Part shown: positions 46,067 to 56,216 of the stretch, piece by piece
Numbering within the stretch: position 1 is the first letter of the stretch
How the letters are laid out: each line of letters begins with the position of its first letter
Assembly: GCF_002994745.2 (NCBI RefSeq)
Contig: NC_037093.1
Coordinates: forward strand, 69,397,510 to 69,461,509
DNA from: Rosa chinensis
Taxonomy: Eukaryota > Streptophyta > Magnoliopsida > Rosales > Rosaceae
Reading direction: 5' to 3'
Length of the DNA stretch: 64,000 bases
The notes under the pieces: model-generated
The model's database searches: none
The model's input: only the letters and a program-made list of their open reading frames with translations
Told to the model about the DNA's origin: nothing
Position numbers and translations under genes: made by a program

Positions 46067-48554
46067 TGACAGGACCTGCCCGAATATCACCCTGAAATCT
46101 GAGGTGACCCTGTGGGGCCCACCTTAGGAATAGCTCTACCAAAAATTCGGCAGAGTCACCCCTAAAATGGACTTCGCAAAAACCTGTAAAACACACAAAA
46201 CACTTCAAGCAAACCAACCTTATACTCCTAGAGCCACCATGCTCCCAATTACCATCAACTCCACTTTCACAAAACATAAAAACTCAACTTAACAATACTA
46301 ATCCCAAAGGTCATCAGAGCAATACTAATACACAAGGATATAAAAAGAAGAGTAAAGGATCAAGGGATCCTACACTGCGGAAGTAGTGACAACTATGCCT
46401 CAAATGCCATGTACGCCCGACCTCTACTAATAACGCCTGCAAACTGGGCATTTGAAACTGAAACGCCCAGGGGAAAGTAAACGAAAAACGTTAGCGTGAG
46501 TGGACAAAAATAAACAATTTAAAAGAAAAAGGATTTCATACTTTCCCACATTTATTCTCTTAAAAATCTGATGCATGCAACCATAAGAAAACACATTTAG
46601 CTTTAAATCCAAGAATTTCAAAACAATAAACCGACTAGCCTCGCTAGTCACAACATTAGAAAAGATATATCGTAAAACTGAAATCTCGTTTCTCAAGAAG
46701 ATAAGACTAGCCCCGCTAGTCAAGCAACGATAAGATATGGGGAAGAAGTATCACCATACGAAAGAAGGGAGCCTCCCAGGCTCGGGTCGGAGTGTCCCAC
46801 ACTCTGGAGCATCCCATGCTCTGCTCGACTCACCCGCGAACACATAGTAAGCAGGGAGGAGTACTAATAAGGCTCGACTACACCCACGTGAGGAGGAGAA
46901 CTAAATGACGACCCAGGTATGGTGGGTAAAAACCATTAAAATCCAGTAAAACTATAAGGCTTCCCCATAAGTCCGGCAAATAAAAAGAACACGGGTACGA
47001 TTCCCAACCGTACCCGGAAATTCTCGTAAAAAGTCACATAAATCAACAGCGTGTCCCACACGCTAACAGAATAATTAGATCCATCGTTTCCTCGACAAAA
47101 ATTCCATTTAAAATCCGAAAACAATTCATTCCCGAAATCACTTTATAATATTTCATAAATCTCAAAACCCAATCAAATCCGAAATCACTTTATAATCCGA
47201 AAACCAAAATCACTATCGATTGCAAATCATCATATGCTCAAAATATAAAAGATGATAATTAAATAAAGCATTATTTTAGAGAAATAAATGCATGCATCAA
47301 TATTCAAAATCAAAAGTCCACTCACAGTACTATTTAGGCGTTCACGCATACGAGTTCCTTCATCGAGCGATGAGTCGGTACCTCGTCCTGTACACAATTA
47401 TTCGTACGTAAATAATTACCGGACGGAAAATAATTTTACGATAATCAATAATTAAATCTCAAAACCCATAACCTCAACTTCTCCAATCCTCTTCCGCATC
47501 CAACCAAACTTCACCAACACTGCCCACTCGTCGATTTCAGACTATATAACAATTATGGAGGAAATCCGACAATCGGATCCACGATTAACATTAACCGAAA
47601 TCCAAATCTTTAGAAATTTATAACCGATTCAAAACTCCACCAATCCTCACCAAACTTCATATATAAGCTCTATGATAATTTTAGAATTTAACTAGCCAGA
47701 AATTGAAATTAAAAAGCTACCCTAGCCGCCGTTACCGCCGCCCAATGTGGCGGCGCAGCCGTCACTGCCACCAACTCCAATGGCCACCAAAATTTGGCAG
47801 TAACACCTACTCAACACACCCATTAATTCTTTCAGCTGTGACCAAGTTAGAAAATGAGCGGAAGTACCTCAACAATTAAGGGGAAGGTTGAACCCGAACC
47901 GTGAATAGTAACTTCAAACCGTCGATTCTTCCTCCACGCTTCAAATCTCGGCAAAAGCTTCCGGGAGCATCATCTACGTCCCAAGGCGCTCCCAAGAACC
48001 TAACTTGGTCGTCTGGGGTGGCCGGAATCGGAAGATATCAGCCGTGAAGGGAGGCGATTTCCAGCTCGAGCTGTGCAGCTTCTCGGCCTTGCAGCTCCCT
48101 CCACGGTTCGTTTTTCACCTCGATGTCTTCAGAGAAATTATAGGCGACGTCAAGGTGAGAAAAATTTCTTTTGGAATCAAGTCGATTGGAGGCTTGTGGA
48201 GGAAGATATGGCCGGACAAAGAAGACCCCAGAAAGCTCGGTAAGTTTCTGGAAAAATATCGAAACTTACCACAGTACTTTCTCTCTATATAGAAAGTTAC
48301 TATGAACAGTAATTTTAGTATTTTGGCCATAACTTTTGCATACGAACTCTAATTTTTACGTACCACATATGCACGTGCTTGGTTTAATGTTTTCTATAAC
48401 TTTCATGAAGAACTTTTTCTCAAATTTTGACCCGAACAGAAAGTCATCTTTTAGGGCTCCCTAAAAGTACCGAAACGACAGTAAAAGTGAAAGTAAAGGT
48501 CGTTTACCGTCCAAATGACTAGTAAACAGGTGAATTAAGATATGGGACGTTACA
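46067..48554 (-). mobile_element. Solo LTR in copia C integrase/RT junction, 5-bp TSD
   Basis: It starts TGACAGGACCTGCCC and ends GGGACGTTACA on the plus strand. Perfect TSDs TTTTG lie at 46062-46066 and 48555-48559. The host reading frame is copia C (SYFRVF before, LAHVHVPDQRR after). Same family and orientation as 41697-44333, with which it shares most of its length; the GGCATT hairpin segment and part of the U5 side are missing or diverged. Confidence 0.95.
46705..47064 (-). repeat. CCC-loop hairpin array in solo LTR
   Basis: GACTAGC-CCC-GCTAGTC (46705-46721), AGCCT-CCC-AGGCT (46770-46782), GAGTGT-CCC-ACACTC (46790-46804), GAGCAT-CCC-ATGCTC (46807-46821), GGGTACG-ATTCCCAAC-CGTACCC (46993-47015) and AGCGTGT-CCC-ACACGCT (47048-47064). 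All stems are perfect. Confidence 0.92.
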
Positions 48555-50623
48555 TTTTGGTTGCTTGGCTCATGTCCATGTACCGGATCAGAGAAGAGTG
48601 AAGCTAGATGACAAGAGCTACAAATGTGTATTGCTTGGGATAAGCGATGAGTCTAAAGCTTATAGGTTGTTTGATCCAATTACCAAGAAGATTGTAGTAA
48701 GCAGGGATGTAGTTTTTGAGGAAGATCAAGGCTGGAATTGGGGGAGGAGCATTGAGGAAGAAAGGCTTGATGTATTAGAGTGGGGTGAGGATGATGAAGA
48801 TCAAGTTGAGTCCTCTGAAAGTGAAGAAGAAGCTGAGAACAATGGAGGTACAGAAGCTGAGAATCAAGTGGTTGTGGGACAAAATGGAGGAGTAATCACT
48901 TCATTTAGTGAGTCACTCGATGAATCTGTCTCAAGTCAAGCTGAAGGAAGAAACCGAAGAACACCTGTTTGGATGGAGGATTATGTGAACGGGGAAGGAT
49001 TGTCTGAAGAAGAGGATGTGCATAACTGTGTCATGTTCATTGCATATGAAGATCCAAGTTCTTTCGAAGAAGCAGCAAAGAGTGTTAAATGGAGGGCTGC
49101 AATGGATTCAGAAATTGAGGCAATTGAAAGGAACAAGACCTGGGAACTCACCACCTTACCTACTGGAGCTAAAAAGATTGGAGTGAAGTGGGTTTTTAGA
49201 ACCAAGTTGAATGAAAATGGAGATGTTGACAAGTGCAAAGCTCGCTTGGTTGCAAAAGGGTACGCTCAGTAACAAGGGATAGACTATACAGAGGTTTTTG
49301 CTCCTGTGGCAAGGTGGGATACCATTCGGATGGTGCTAGCCCTAGCTGCTCAAAAAGGCTGGAATGTGTATCAACTTGACGTTAAAAGTGCCTTTTTACA
49401 TGGTGAGTTGAATGAGGCTGTATACGTTGAGCAACCACAGGGATATGAACGAAAGGGTGAGGAGCACAAGGTCTATAGGCTGAAGAAGGCACTGTATGGC
49501 TTGAAGCAAGCACCACGGGCATGGTATAGCAGAATAGAATCATATTTTGTGAAGGAGGGATTCAAAAGATGCAGTTATGAGCACACTCTGTTTGTCAAAT
49601 CTGGAAATGGAGGTAAACTTTTAATTGTGAGCCTATATGTCGATGATTTAATCTTTACCGGGAATGACTCAAGCATGTTTGAAAGTTTTAAGAGTTCCAT
49701 GAAGCATGAGTTCGACATGACAGACTTAGGTAAAATGAGGTATTTTCTTGGGGTTGAAGTCTTGCAAAGCTCTGAAGGTATTTATTTGAGTAAGAAGAAG
49801 TATGCTAGGGAGTCGCTTGAGAAGTTTGGACTGGAGAATAGCAATCCAGTAAAGAACCCCATTGTTCCTGGCTTTCGATTGACAAAAGAAGGAAGAGGAG
49901 CTAAAGCTGATGCTACGGTGTATAAGCAACTGATTGGGAGCCTTATGTACATTACAGCAACAAGGCCAGACTTGATGTTCGTGGTGTGCCTCTTGAGTAG
50001 ATATATGGCTTGTCCAACTGATTTGCATATGCAAGCTGCAAAACGAGTGTTGAGATATCTAATAGGAACAATGGATTTTGGTGTGTTTTATAGAAGAGGA
50101 GAAGTTGAGGAACTGCTGTGTTTTACCGACAGCGATTATGCTGGAGATGTTGATGATAGGAAAAGTACGTCCAGTTATGTGTTCTTGCTAAGTGGTGCAG
50201 CAGTCTCTTGGGCGTCAAGAAAACAACCAGTGGTGACTTTATCCACCACTGAGGCTGAGTTCGTGGCAGCAGCTTCGTGTGCTTGCCAATGTGTCTGGAT
50301 GCGAAGGGTGTTAGAGAAGATTGGACTTTCTCAAGGTAGTTGCACTACCATAATGTGTGACAACAGCTCGACGATCAAATTGTCGAAAAATCCGCTCTTG
50401 CATGGTCGAAGCAAACATATTGACGTAAGGTTTCACTTCTTACGTGATCTTACAAAGGAGGAGGTGGTGAAGCTGGTTCACTGCGGCACAAACGAGCAGA
50501 TAGCTGATATCATGACTAAGCCCTTGAAATTGGAGGCGTTTCTGAAGCTACGAAGTCTACTTGGGGTCTGTAAGGTACCAAACTTAAACTGAATTCATAC
50601 TGCAATCAGTTTAGGGGAGGATT

Positions 50624-50894
50624 TGTTGGAGTTGTTGCTTGTCAGTTAAGTTTGTTTAGAGTCTGTCTCATTTAGGTTCAGTTAATAATCCCTATTGAAT
50701 AGGGACTTCTTGTTAGGATTTGACTTATTCATTAGCTGCTGTTACCACGTTTTTAGTTGTGTTTAAAACGTGGGTTGTTTAATTTCCTTTCCTTATCTTG
50801 TAAGGCTTTATAAGCCGACTGCTTTGCTTCAAGTTGAATAAGAGAGTTGATCTTCAATTACTGTGAGTTATCTACTAGGTTTTTGAGTTCTACA
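50624..50894 (+). repeat. 3' LTR of copia C
   Basis: 271 bp. Two substitutions against the 5' LTR: T/C at about 50663 and A/C at about 50731. Confidence 0.97.
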
Positions 50895-51216
50895 AAACCG
50901 TGAAACCAATCCAACGCTACTCAATGGGATACTTCTTTAGGCCCCCAATGGATTTTGCTGTGTCACCACTTTTGTCGAAGGATTTGGGTCCGAGACAAGT
51001 TCCTCGGTATCGTTCAGAGCAAAGGAGTATCTTGAGCTAAAGGCCAAGCATCTTGAGAAAGCATTTTCTCTCATCGAAATTTAGATGGCCCGACTTTTAT
51101 ATAGTAGTATCTAAATAAAGGCAACAAATATATTGCGATGAACATGCATAAACCTTTCCATTTGCTGTGTAATTGTGTTGTATTTTTCTCTCTATCTCTG
51201 ACTCATGGAAAGGTTT

Positions 51217-52288
51217 CCTCCAATGGCGGCCGATGCCGGCCTCCTTTCTAAGGGGAGTCCTTCTCTCCACGTTGTACCATCTGTCCTCAGCCCTCCGAAG
51301 CCAAAGATCAAAAAATCAAAGCCAACCTCTCTTTCGAAGGGGATCGATCGACCAAAGACCTCTGGAATCCTGAGTGCTTGTCGAACTCTGACAGTGGTTA
51401 TTTGATGGTGATGTGACCCTCCGATGCACGGTGGCAAGGAAGGAGGTCGTCGTTGAACCAGGGCGTGCCCGACCATGCAGGGGACTTAAGAAGTCGAAAA
51501 CGATGTTTTACTCAGGTCGGATGCATAGATTCTGGCAGACGTAAGAGCTGGATCTTCTAGGCAGTGGGGTGATGCTCGGAAAGCAGGTGGAAGTTAACCT
51601 CGATTGGTGGTTGAATGCAGTGGTCCGGGTTGTTGGTGGCGCGACACTGATGGATCAATCATGGAAGAGGAAGATTGAGATCTGACCTGACTCACCTGAG
51701 GGTAGTGCAACGAGCATGGCAGCTGGTTTGAGGCTGATTACCGGTGACGTAGAGGCGGATCATGTGCTTCGGCTTGAGATCTCAGAGGAAACAGCGGCGG
51801 CGATCTTGGTAGGCAACGATGAGGGACTGCCTTCTCATGAATGGGTGTCTAAATCTAGTTGGTGGCCAAACACAAGATGGAGGCCCAAATCAGCCTGGGT
51901 GTCCAACTTAATTTGGTGCCCTTGCTGGTTTTGGATGGGGGTATTGCCCAGGTAGCCTTTGGCTCTCTAGGGTTTTGAATTTGGGATCCCAGAGGATTAC
52001 TCTAAAAAACTACGCTTAAGTTGTTTTTAGCCTGCAGATTATGATGTTTCTTTTACATCTTGATAATGAAAGCTTCTAGAGCACCGCAATTAAGCGCATT
52101 GGCAAAAGAAGTTTTCACACAAAATTATCTCTTTGTAGGGTAATGTTGTAGTTTGTTAGGCTCCTTGATTAAGTGAGCTTCGATGCCTTAAGTGAATGGT
52201 GCGTGATTCTCGTTTTTGTAAAATTTGTAAGTGCCGTTCTGGCATGCCATTATCAATGAAATCTTCATTTACTCAAAAAAAAAAAAAA
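51217..52288 (+). mobile_element. Polyadenylated retroposon (LINE-like 3' end)
   Basis: The segment ends in TTATCAATGAAATCTTCATTTACTC-like text and a 14-base A tail (52275-52288). An imperfect duplication GGAAAGGTTT (51207-51216) and GGAAAGGGTTT (52289-52299) flanks it, the hallmark of target-primed reverse transcription. No reverse transcriptase is present, so it is a truncated LINE, a LINE-mobilised transcript or a non-autonomous relative. Short open frames inside (for example 51716-51955) match nothing known to me. Confidence 0.6.
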
Positions 52289-52300
52289 GGAAAGGGTTTT

Positions 52301-53590
52301 GGATCTACAAAATTTCCAAAACCTTATTTAATATTTTGATTCAATAAATTTTAATGTATGTTCAATTTTTTTTTTTTGATTAAGTTATTTAGAATCAGTT
52401 TAATTAATTAGATTAGAAGGCACATGTTAAGGAGATCAGCTGTAGTGTTTTCGGTATATTCAATTATTCATGCATCAAATTAGAGGAGTTTTGTGTATTA
52501 TACCTCTAATTGAAATTTTAAATCAAACAATAATGGATAGTAAATTATGACATTTTAAGGTGTTTTGAATTTTCTATCTCTAGTTGAAATATAAATAAAT
52601 AATAATAATTAAATAAAAGATGCAGCTATTGCCACCGTACAATTTTCTTAGTTCACCATATGAACATTTGAATTATTGAAAAACTATATTACTCAAGTGC
52701 AATATGACTAATTAATATGCTAATTTTCTAAAATTCAAATATGTAAAAAAAATTAAATACATAACCAATTAATTAAATACAAAGGCTACTTAATTTCTCA
52801 TTGGATAACATTAATATTTATCTTCTCACCCGAATCTAAATTTATCACTTTTTTTTGTTGTCTTTTTTCCTCCTCATTGTTAATTCGTTATTCAATTAAC
52901 AAAACCATTAGTGTTAACTTCATTTGCAATACCCTTTGTGAACACCGAAAATAAAAATTTAAAACACAAAAAAAAAAAAAAAATCATTCTCTTCTTCATT
53001 GCTCACAGTTTTTAACTTACTAATCTTTTGACATGGATTGAAATAGACAAACATTGAAACTGAAAGAGAAAATTAAAAAAATGGAAGTAAATCAGATTAT
53101 GATTTTGTTAGAAAATTTTAGTTTTTCTATTTCTATAAATTAAATGAGAGATTTTTGTTAAAAAAAAAATTTCTATTTTAATTGGATATGTCATATAAGG
53201 ATATTTCAGGAAAAAAATGAGTAAGGTAAGTAAATTTAATATTGAAATTAAAATTAGGGGAAATGATCATTTACCCAATTTCAACTTAAAAATTGCCCAC
53301 TTGCTCCACTAAGTATTTTTTAATTTCATTTACCCTAAACACTCTAAGAGATTATTTCCCTATTACCTAATTAATTCTTTTTTATTTATTTTTGGGACTG
53401 TTTTGCCCTCTCTTTCTTTCTCACTTGGAGAGAGAAGTCGTCGGATACCTTGCCGGACTTCGGTGACCAGTAGAAGGTCACCCACTCCGGTGACAGGAAT
53501 CCGACTGCTGGTTACCGGAAGCCGGGGACCGGTAGGCTGAATCCAGAATCAGGCTACCGAACTAGTGTCCAGATTTCCGGTGTCTGAATT
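52301..53590. other. AT-rich intergenic DNA, possible MULE end
   Basis: No gene. GGGGAAATGATCATTTACCC near 53259, followed by a CT-rich then GC-richer stretch with GGTGACC/GGTCACC words (53460-53560), resembles the terminal layout of MULEs. No second terminus was found before the Tat insertion. Confidence 0.35.
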
Positions 53591-53745
53591 TATTGCCCCC
53601 TAATAATACTTAGTCACCATATTATTGCCTCCAAATAACCATATTATTGCTCCAAATAATCGTATTATTGCCACCCAATAATCATATTATTTCCCTAAAT
53701 AATCATATTATTACCCTCCAATAATCATATTATTGCCCTGAAGTG
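53590..53745. repeat. ~27-bp tandem repeats AATAATCATATTATTGCC
   Basis: Six diverged units of CATATTATTGCC(C)CCAATAAT lie between 53595 and 53742. The core AATAATNATATTATT is itself nearly palindromic. Non-coding. Confidence 0.8.
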
Positions 53746-53889
53746 AATTGCATAAACACCCAAAACCGAAATGAACACGCTACATACACATTTGATCAAT
53801 TTATATGTTCAATTGTACACGTTACTTTTTTTTTTCCTTCCTCATTCTTGGAGCTCACAGTATACCAAAAAAAAAAAAAGTATACCCCG

Positions 53890-54405
53890 TGTTAACGTTT
53901 AAGAGTCCAGCGGTAGCTGGACCCTAGCTAACGCTGATCCGGTGGGCGGATCGATACTTGTGTTGTTCTCGAAGCTCCCGTTACCTGTCAAGTGAAATAC
54001 AATGGGCGTCAGAGGGAGACCGCGCCGGGCGGTCTTCTGCTCTTCGATGCCTAAGTTAGTCAATGTATTTGTGTTGACAAAGTAACAGTAGATAAGTATT
54101 GAATGCGTCATCAATGAGGAGAGAGGAGAGCACCTTTTATAGGTGAGGAAGAGGTTGATCTTCTCTTTGTTTTCGATGTGGGATTGATATGCTTCAATTC
54201 CCAGTTTCAGAAGCTTCTGATGCCATCTTGGCGTGGCCCGTGGCGGCGCGTCGGCGGTGATCTGGAGGTGGTCCGACGCTGAGGCTGTAGCCTGCATGGC
54301 GGTGTGTCTGCATGTCATTCCTTTAGTTGGAATTAGTACCGTTGGCGGTACAATGAGCGTGGCCCATTATAGCTAATTATGTTTGCAAATGTACATGTAT
54401 GTACA
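53890..54405 (-). repeat. 3' LTR of the Tat element (516 bp)
   Basis: On the minus strand it runs from TGTACATACATG (54405) to CTTAAACGTTAACA (53890). A TATA box (CCTATAAAAGG, plus about 54133-54143) sits about 250 bp from the end, as expected for the U3/R boundary. The left target flank is CCCCG (53885-53889); its partner is outside the window. Confidence 0.8.
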
Positions 54406-54422
54406 AGTCCCCCAAGTCCCCA
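54406..54422 (-). promoter_or_regulatory. Polypurine tract of the Tat element
   Basis: On the minus strand GGGGACTTGGGGGACT directly precedes the LTR's TGTACA. A G-rich tract in this position primes plus-strand synthesis in LTR elements. Confidence 0.75.
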
Positions 54423-55007
54423 GTCAAGGAGGGCAATCTTGGTTGGGGAGTTGTTCGGCGGTTTGAAGCGTTTTCTTCCGCTAGACTTGCAAGAGCATAA
54501 TTAGCGTCAGTGCGTTGTCAACCGTTGGTTTTACTGAGCAAACGCTTTATACCCTTTGGGGTGGGCCCCTGCTAGGCCCCCCAGGGAGTCCCCCACTCCC
54601 CGGCGAAGATAGACCTCCGGATGGTCGGCAAGTTGTTTGTTGAGGGGGAGCTGCGCGGAGCAGAGGGTGTTAGGTAGCGAGCCCAACGTTTAGCACCCAG
54701 ATGACGGGGGTCAACGTGCCTGATCAGGGCCGTGGTAGACTGTTGACTAGTCCCCATGTCCCGTAGGGACGGTCTGACGGTAACGCCGCGTGGCGGTCGT
54801 TGTCAGAGAGGCGTGGCCTCGGGATACGCGATTTGGCGGATATCCCCCCGCTAAATGTAGCAGGAAGCAGTGTCCGGCAGACGTGCCTGGCGGTATTTTG
54901 TTTGAACGATATTGCGTTTAAACAAAGCACGCAGTTTGCAAGATGAAAGTGGGTTCCGCCAGAGGTGTATAGCGGAAGATACCCAGCTTGCAGGACGGTA
55001 CAGGGAG
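54423..55007. other. Non-coding 3' region of the Tat element
   Basis: GC-richer DNA without a recognisable protein on either strand. It lies between the polypurine tract and the 61-bp repeats. Confidence 0.6.
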
Positions 55008-55445
55008 AAGTTCTGCCGGCAGAGTTTCGCTCAGCGGAGACTTTGTCACCTGGAAGGTGGCAAGTGAGAAGTTCTGCTGGCGGGGTTTCGCTCAGCGGAG
55101 ACTTCGTCTCTTGGAAGGCGCTCAGCGGAGACCTCGTCTCTTGGAAATAACAAGTGAGAAGTTCCGCTGGTGAGGTTTCGCTCAGCGGAGACTTCGTCTC
55201 TTGGAAGATAACAAGTGAGAAGTTCCGCTGGCGGGGTTTCGCTCCAGCGGAGACTTCGTCTCTTGGAAGATAACAAGTGAGAAGTTCCGCTGGCGGGGTT
55301 TCGCTCAGCGGAGACTTCATCTCTTGGAACATAACAAGTGAGAAGTTCCGCTGGCGGGGTTTCGCTCAGCGGAGACTTCGTCTCTTGGAAGATAACAAGT
55401 GAGAAGTTCCGCTGGCGGGGTTTTGCTCAGCGGAGACTTCGGACG
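55008..55445 (+). repeat. 61-bp tandem repeats, 7 copies, upstream of the antisense gene
   Basis: Units beginning AAGTTC(T/C)GC and containing TTTCGCTCAGCGGAGACTTC and TCTTGGAAGATAACAAGTGAG start at 55008, 55069, 55159, 55220, 55282, 55343 and 55404. The second unit carries an extra 29-bp internal duplication. The last five units are nearly identical, so the array has expanded or been homogenised recently. Confidence 0.95.
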
Positions 55446-55679
55446 GTATTGTGAAGTCGTCCCCGTGGTGGTTAACACGCGTCGAACCCCTAGAGGGTTA
55501 GCGTGCGCAGGCTTGTCTCCTAAGCCTGTCCGTCTTCTCGCCTTTAATGATAGTAAATGTGGGTTTCGTAACCGAGGTGACGCCTCGGGTAATCCGGAGA
55601 GTGAGTGGAGACTTACGACACGTGTACGGTTGGTATGTGATGTCGTTATGGAGCGGACGGCTTAGGACGCGTTGATGCT

Positions 55680-55690
55680 GACATAAAAGG
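55680..55690 (+). promoter_or_regulatory. TATA box of the antisense gene
   Basis: ACATAAAAGG followed by a G homopolymer lies about 535 bp upstream of the ATG. It is upstream of a presumed 5'UTR whose intron probably runs from GAG|GTTGGTATCC (donor about 55882) to GTGGGTTTTAG (acceptor about 56208). The donor motif is the same as that of the first coding intron. Inferred from motifs only. Confidence 0.5.
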
Positions 55691-56216
55691 GGGGGGGGGG
55701 GAACCTTGGGAGATTTGGCACAGTGTGAAAATTTGAAAACCTAGTCATCGTCTTCAAGCTCTGTTTGTCCGAGACCGAAGAAAGAATTTGCCGAAGCTTG
55801 GGTATACCGTTCCCGGAGAGACGACGATCGCAGCCCCCTAAGATTACTGTGCACCACTGTGTGGTAGACTTCATCACCGAGGTTGGTATCCGGATTTCCC
55901 TTTTTTTTTTTTTTTTTTTTTTTTTTTGTGGGTCTGCTATTTTCTGGGTTTTGTTGTTTTTGTCTTTCTGGGATGATTGCTGGTTTTGTTGGGCGTGTTC
56001 TGAGGTGTAAAATGATATTTTTGTTGGGGGGGGGGGTTGAATTATGGTTGGCAAAGCGTTAGTGCTTAGGGGTTTAGATGGCCGAATCTGGGTTGAGTGC
56101 GTTTGTTCGTATTTTGGCATTTTCTGGGTTTTGTTCTTGATGCCCTTGGCTATAACTGATGTAAGAATAGGCTAGATCTGTGTTTGTGCTAACTGATGTG
56201 GGTTTTAGGGTTTGGG

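Larger units (their letters stand above)
41120..50592 (+). pseudogene. Copia C gag-pol polyprotein, interrupted by insertions and three stops
   Basis: The ATG at 41120 opens MATEGGFVQPAIPRFDGHY. Gag/UBN2 runs to 41691 and resumes at 44664 after the insertions, with a CCHC knuckle (CFKCHKLGHFQYEC, 44829-44870). The protease motif reads D-C-G where D-S/T-G is usual (about 44988). The integrase has HADICGP, RTDRGGEF and NGVAERKN (45564-45879). A solo LTR splits the integrase C-terminal part. RT (49180-49700) has YVDD at 49639-49650. RNase H has FTDSDYAGD and the C-terminal HIDVRFHFLRD region, ending at TGA 50592. In-frame stops are TAG 45424, TGA 45880 and TAA 49270. Otherwise it is remarkably well preserved. 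Confidence 0.93.
40730..50894 (+). mobile_element. Ty1/copia retrotransposon C, young, with nested solo LTRs; 5-bp TSD
   Basis: 271-bp LTRs at 40730-41000 and 50624-50894 differ at only two positions. TSDs AAACC lie at 40725-40729 and 50895-50899. The PBS TGGTATCAGAGC (41005-41016) matches initiator methionine tRNA; the polypurine tract AGGGGAGGAT precedes the 3' LTR. The gag-protease-integrase-RT-RNase H order is copia type. It is interrupted by solo LTRs at 41697-44333 and 46067-48554 and a 0.3-kb foreign segment at 44334-44657. Without them it is roughly 4.7 kb, normal for copia. Confidence 0.96.
39500..51084 (+). pseudogene. Dioxygenase (GA3ox-like) pseudogene copy 2, exon 1 + intron + exon 2, split by copia C
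   Basis: Exon 1 relic (about 39560-39944) matches the intact gene (VIDLMDPNAPKLIVEACETW, GHGIPTKIMEEVESEARKLF). It has a TGA at 39787-39789, internal deletions and a surviving donor TTTTG|GTATTA. The intron is short (39945-40323), and exon 2 begins 40324 after TTTGTAG. Exon 2 keeps LQVFKDGVGWIPVEPKNDALIVNLGDFTRILSNGRFISVLHRVVVKP but frameshifts disrupt the HTD iron-binding segment (about 40527-40545). Copia C is inserted at 40730. Exon 2 resumes at 50900 (IQRYSMGYFFRPPMDFAVSPLLSKDL) and ends at TAG 51082-51084. A dead tandem paralogue. Confidence 0.9.

Noticed and set aside
53259..53560. Possible MULE terminus (GGGGAAATGATCATTTACCC)
   Set aside because: Only one end visible; second terminus and TSD not found, so not called as an element.
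54724..55332. 202-codon frame with periodic PPAELLTCYLPRDEVSA-like repeats on the minus strand
   Set aside because: Frame is the translation of the 61-bp non-coding repeats, whose indels change frame; lies in the retrotransposon 3' region.
55008..55445. Possible CRISPR-like array
   Set aside because: Units are contiguous 61-bp repeats without unique spacers, in a plant retrotransposon.
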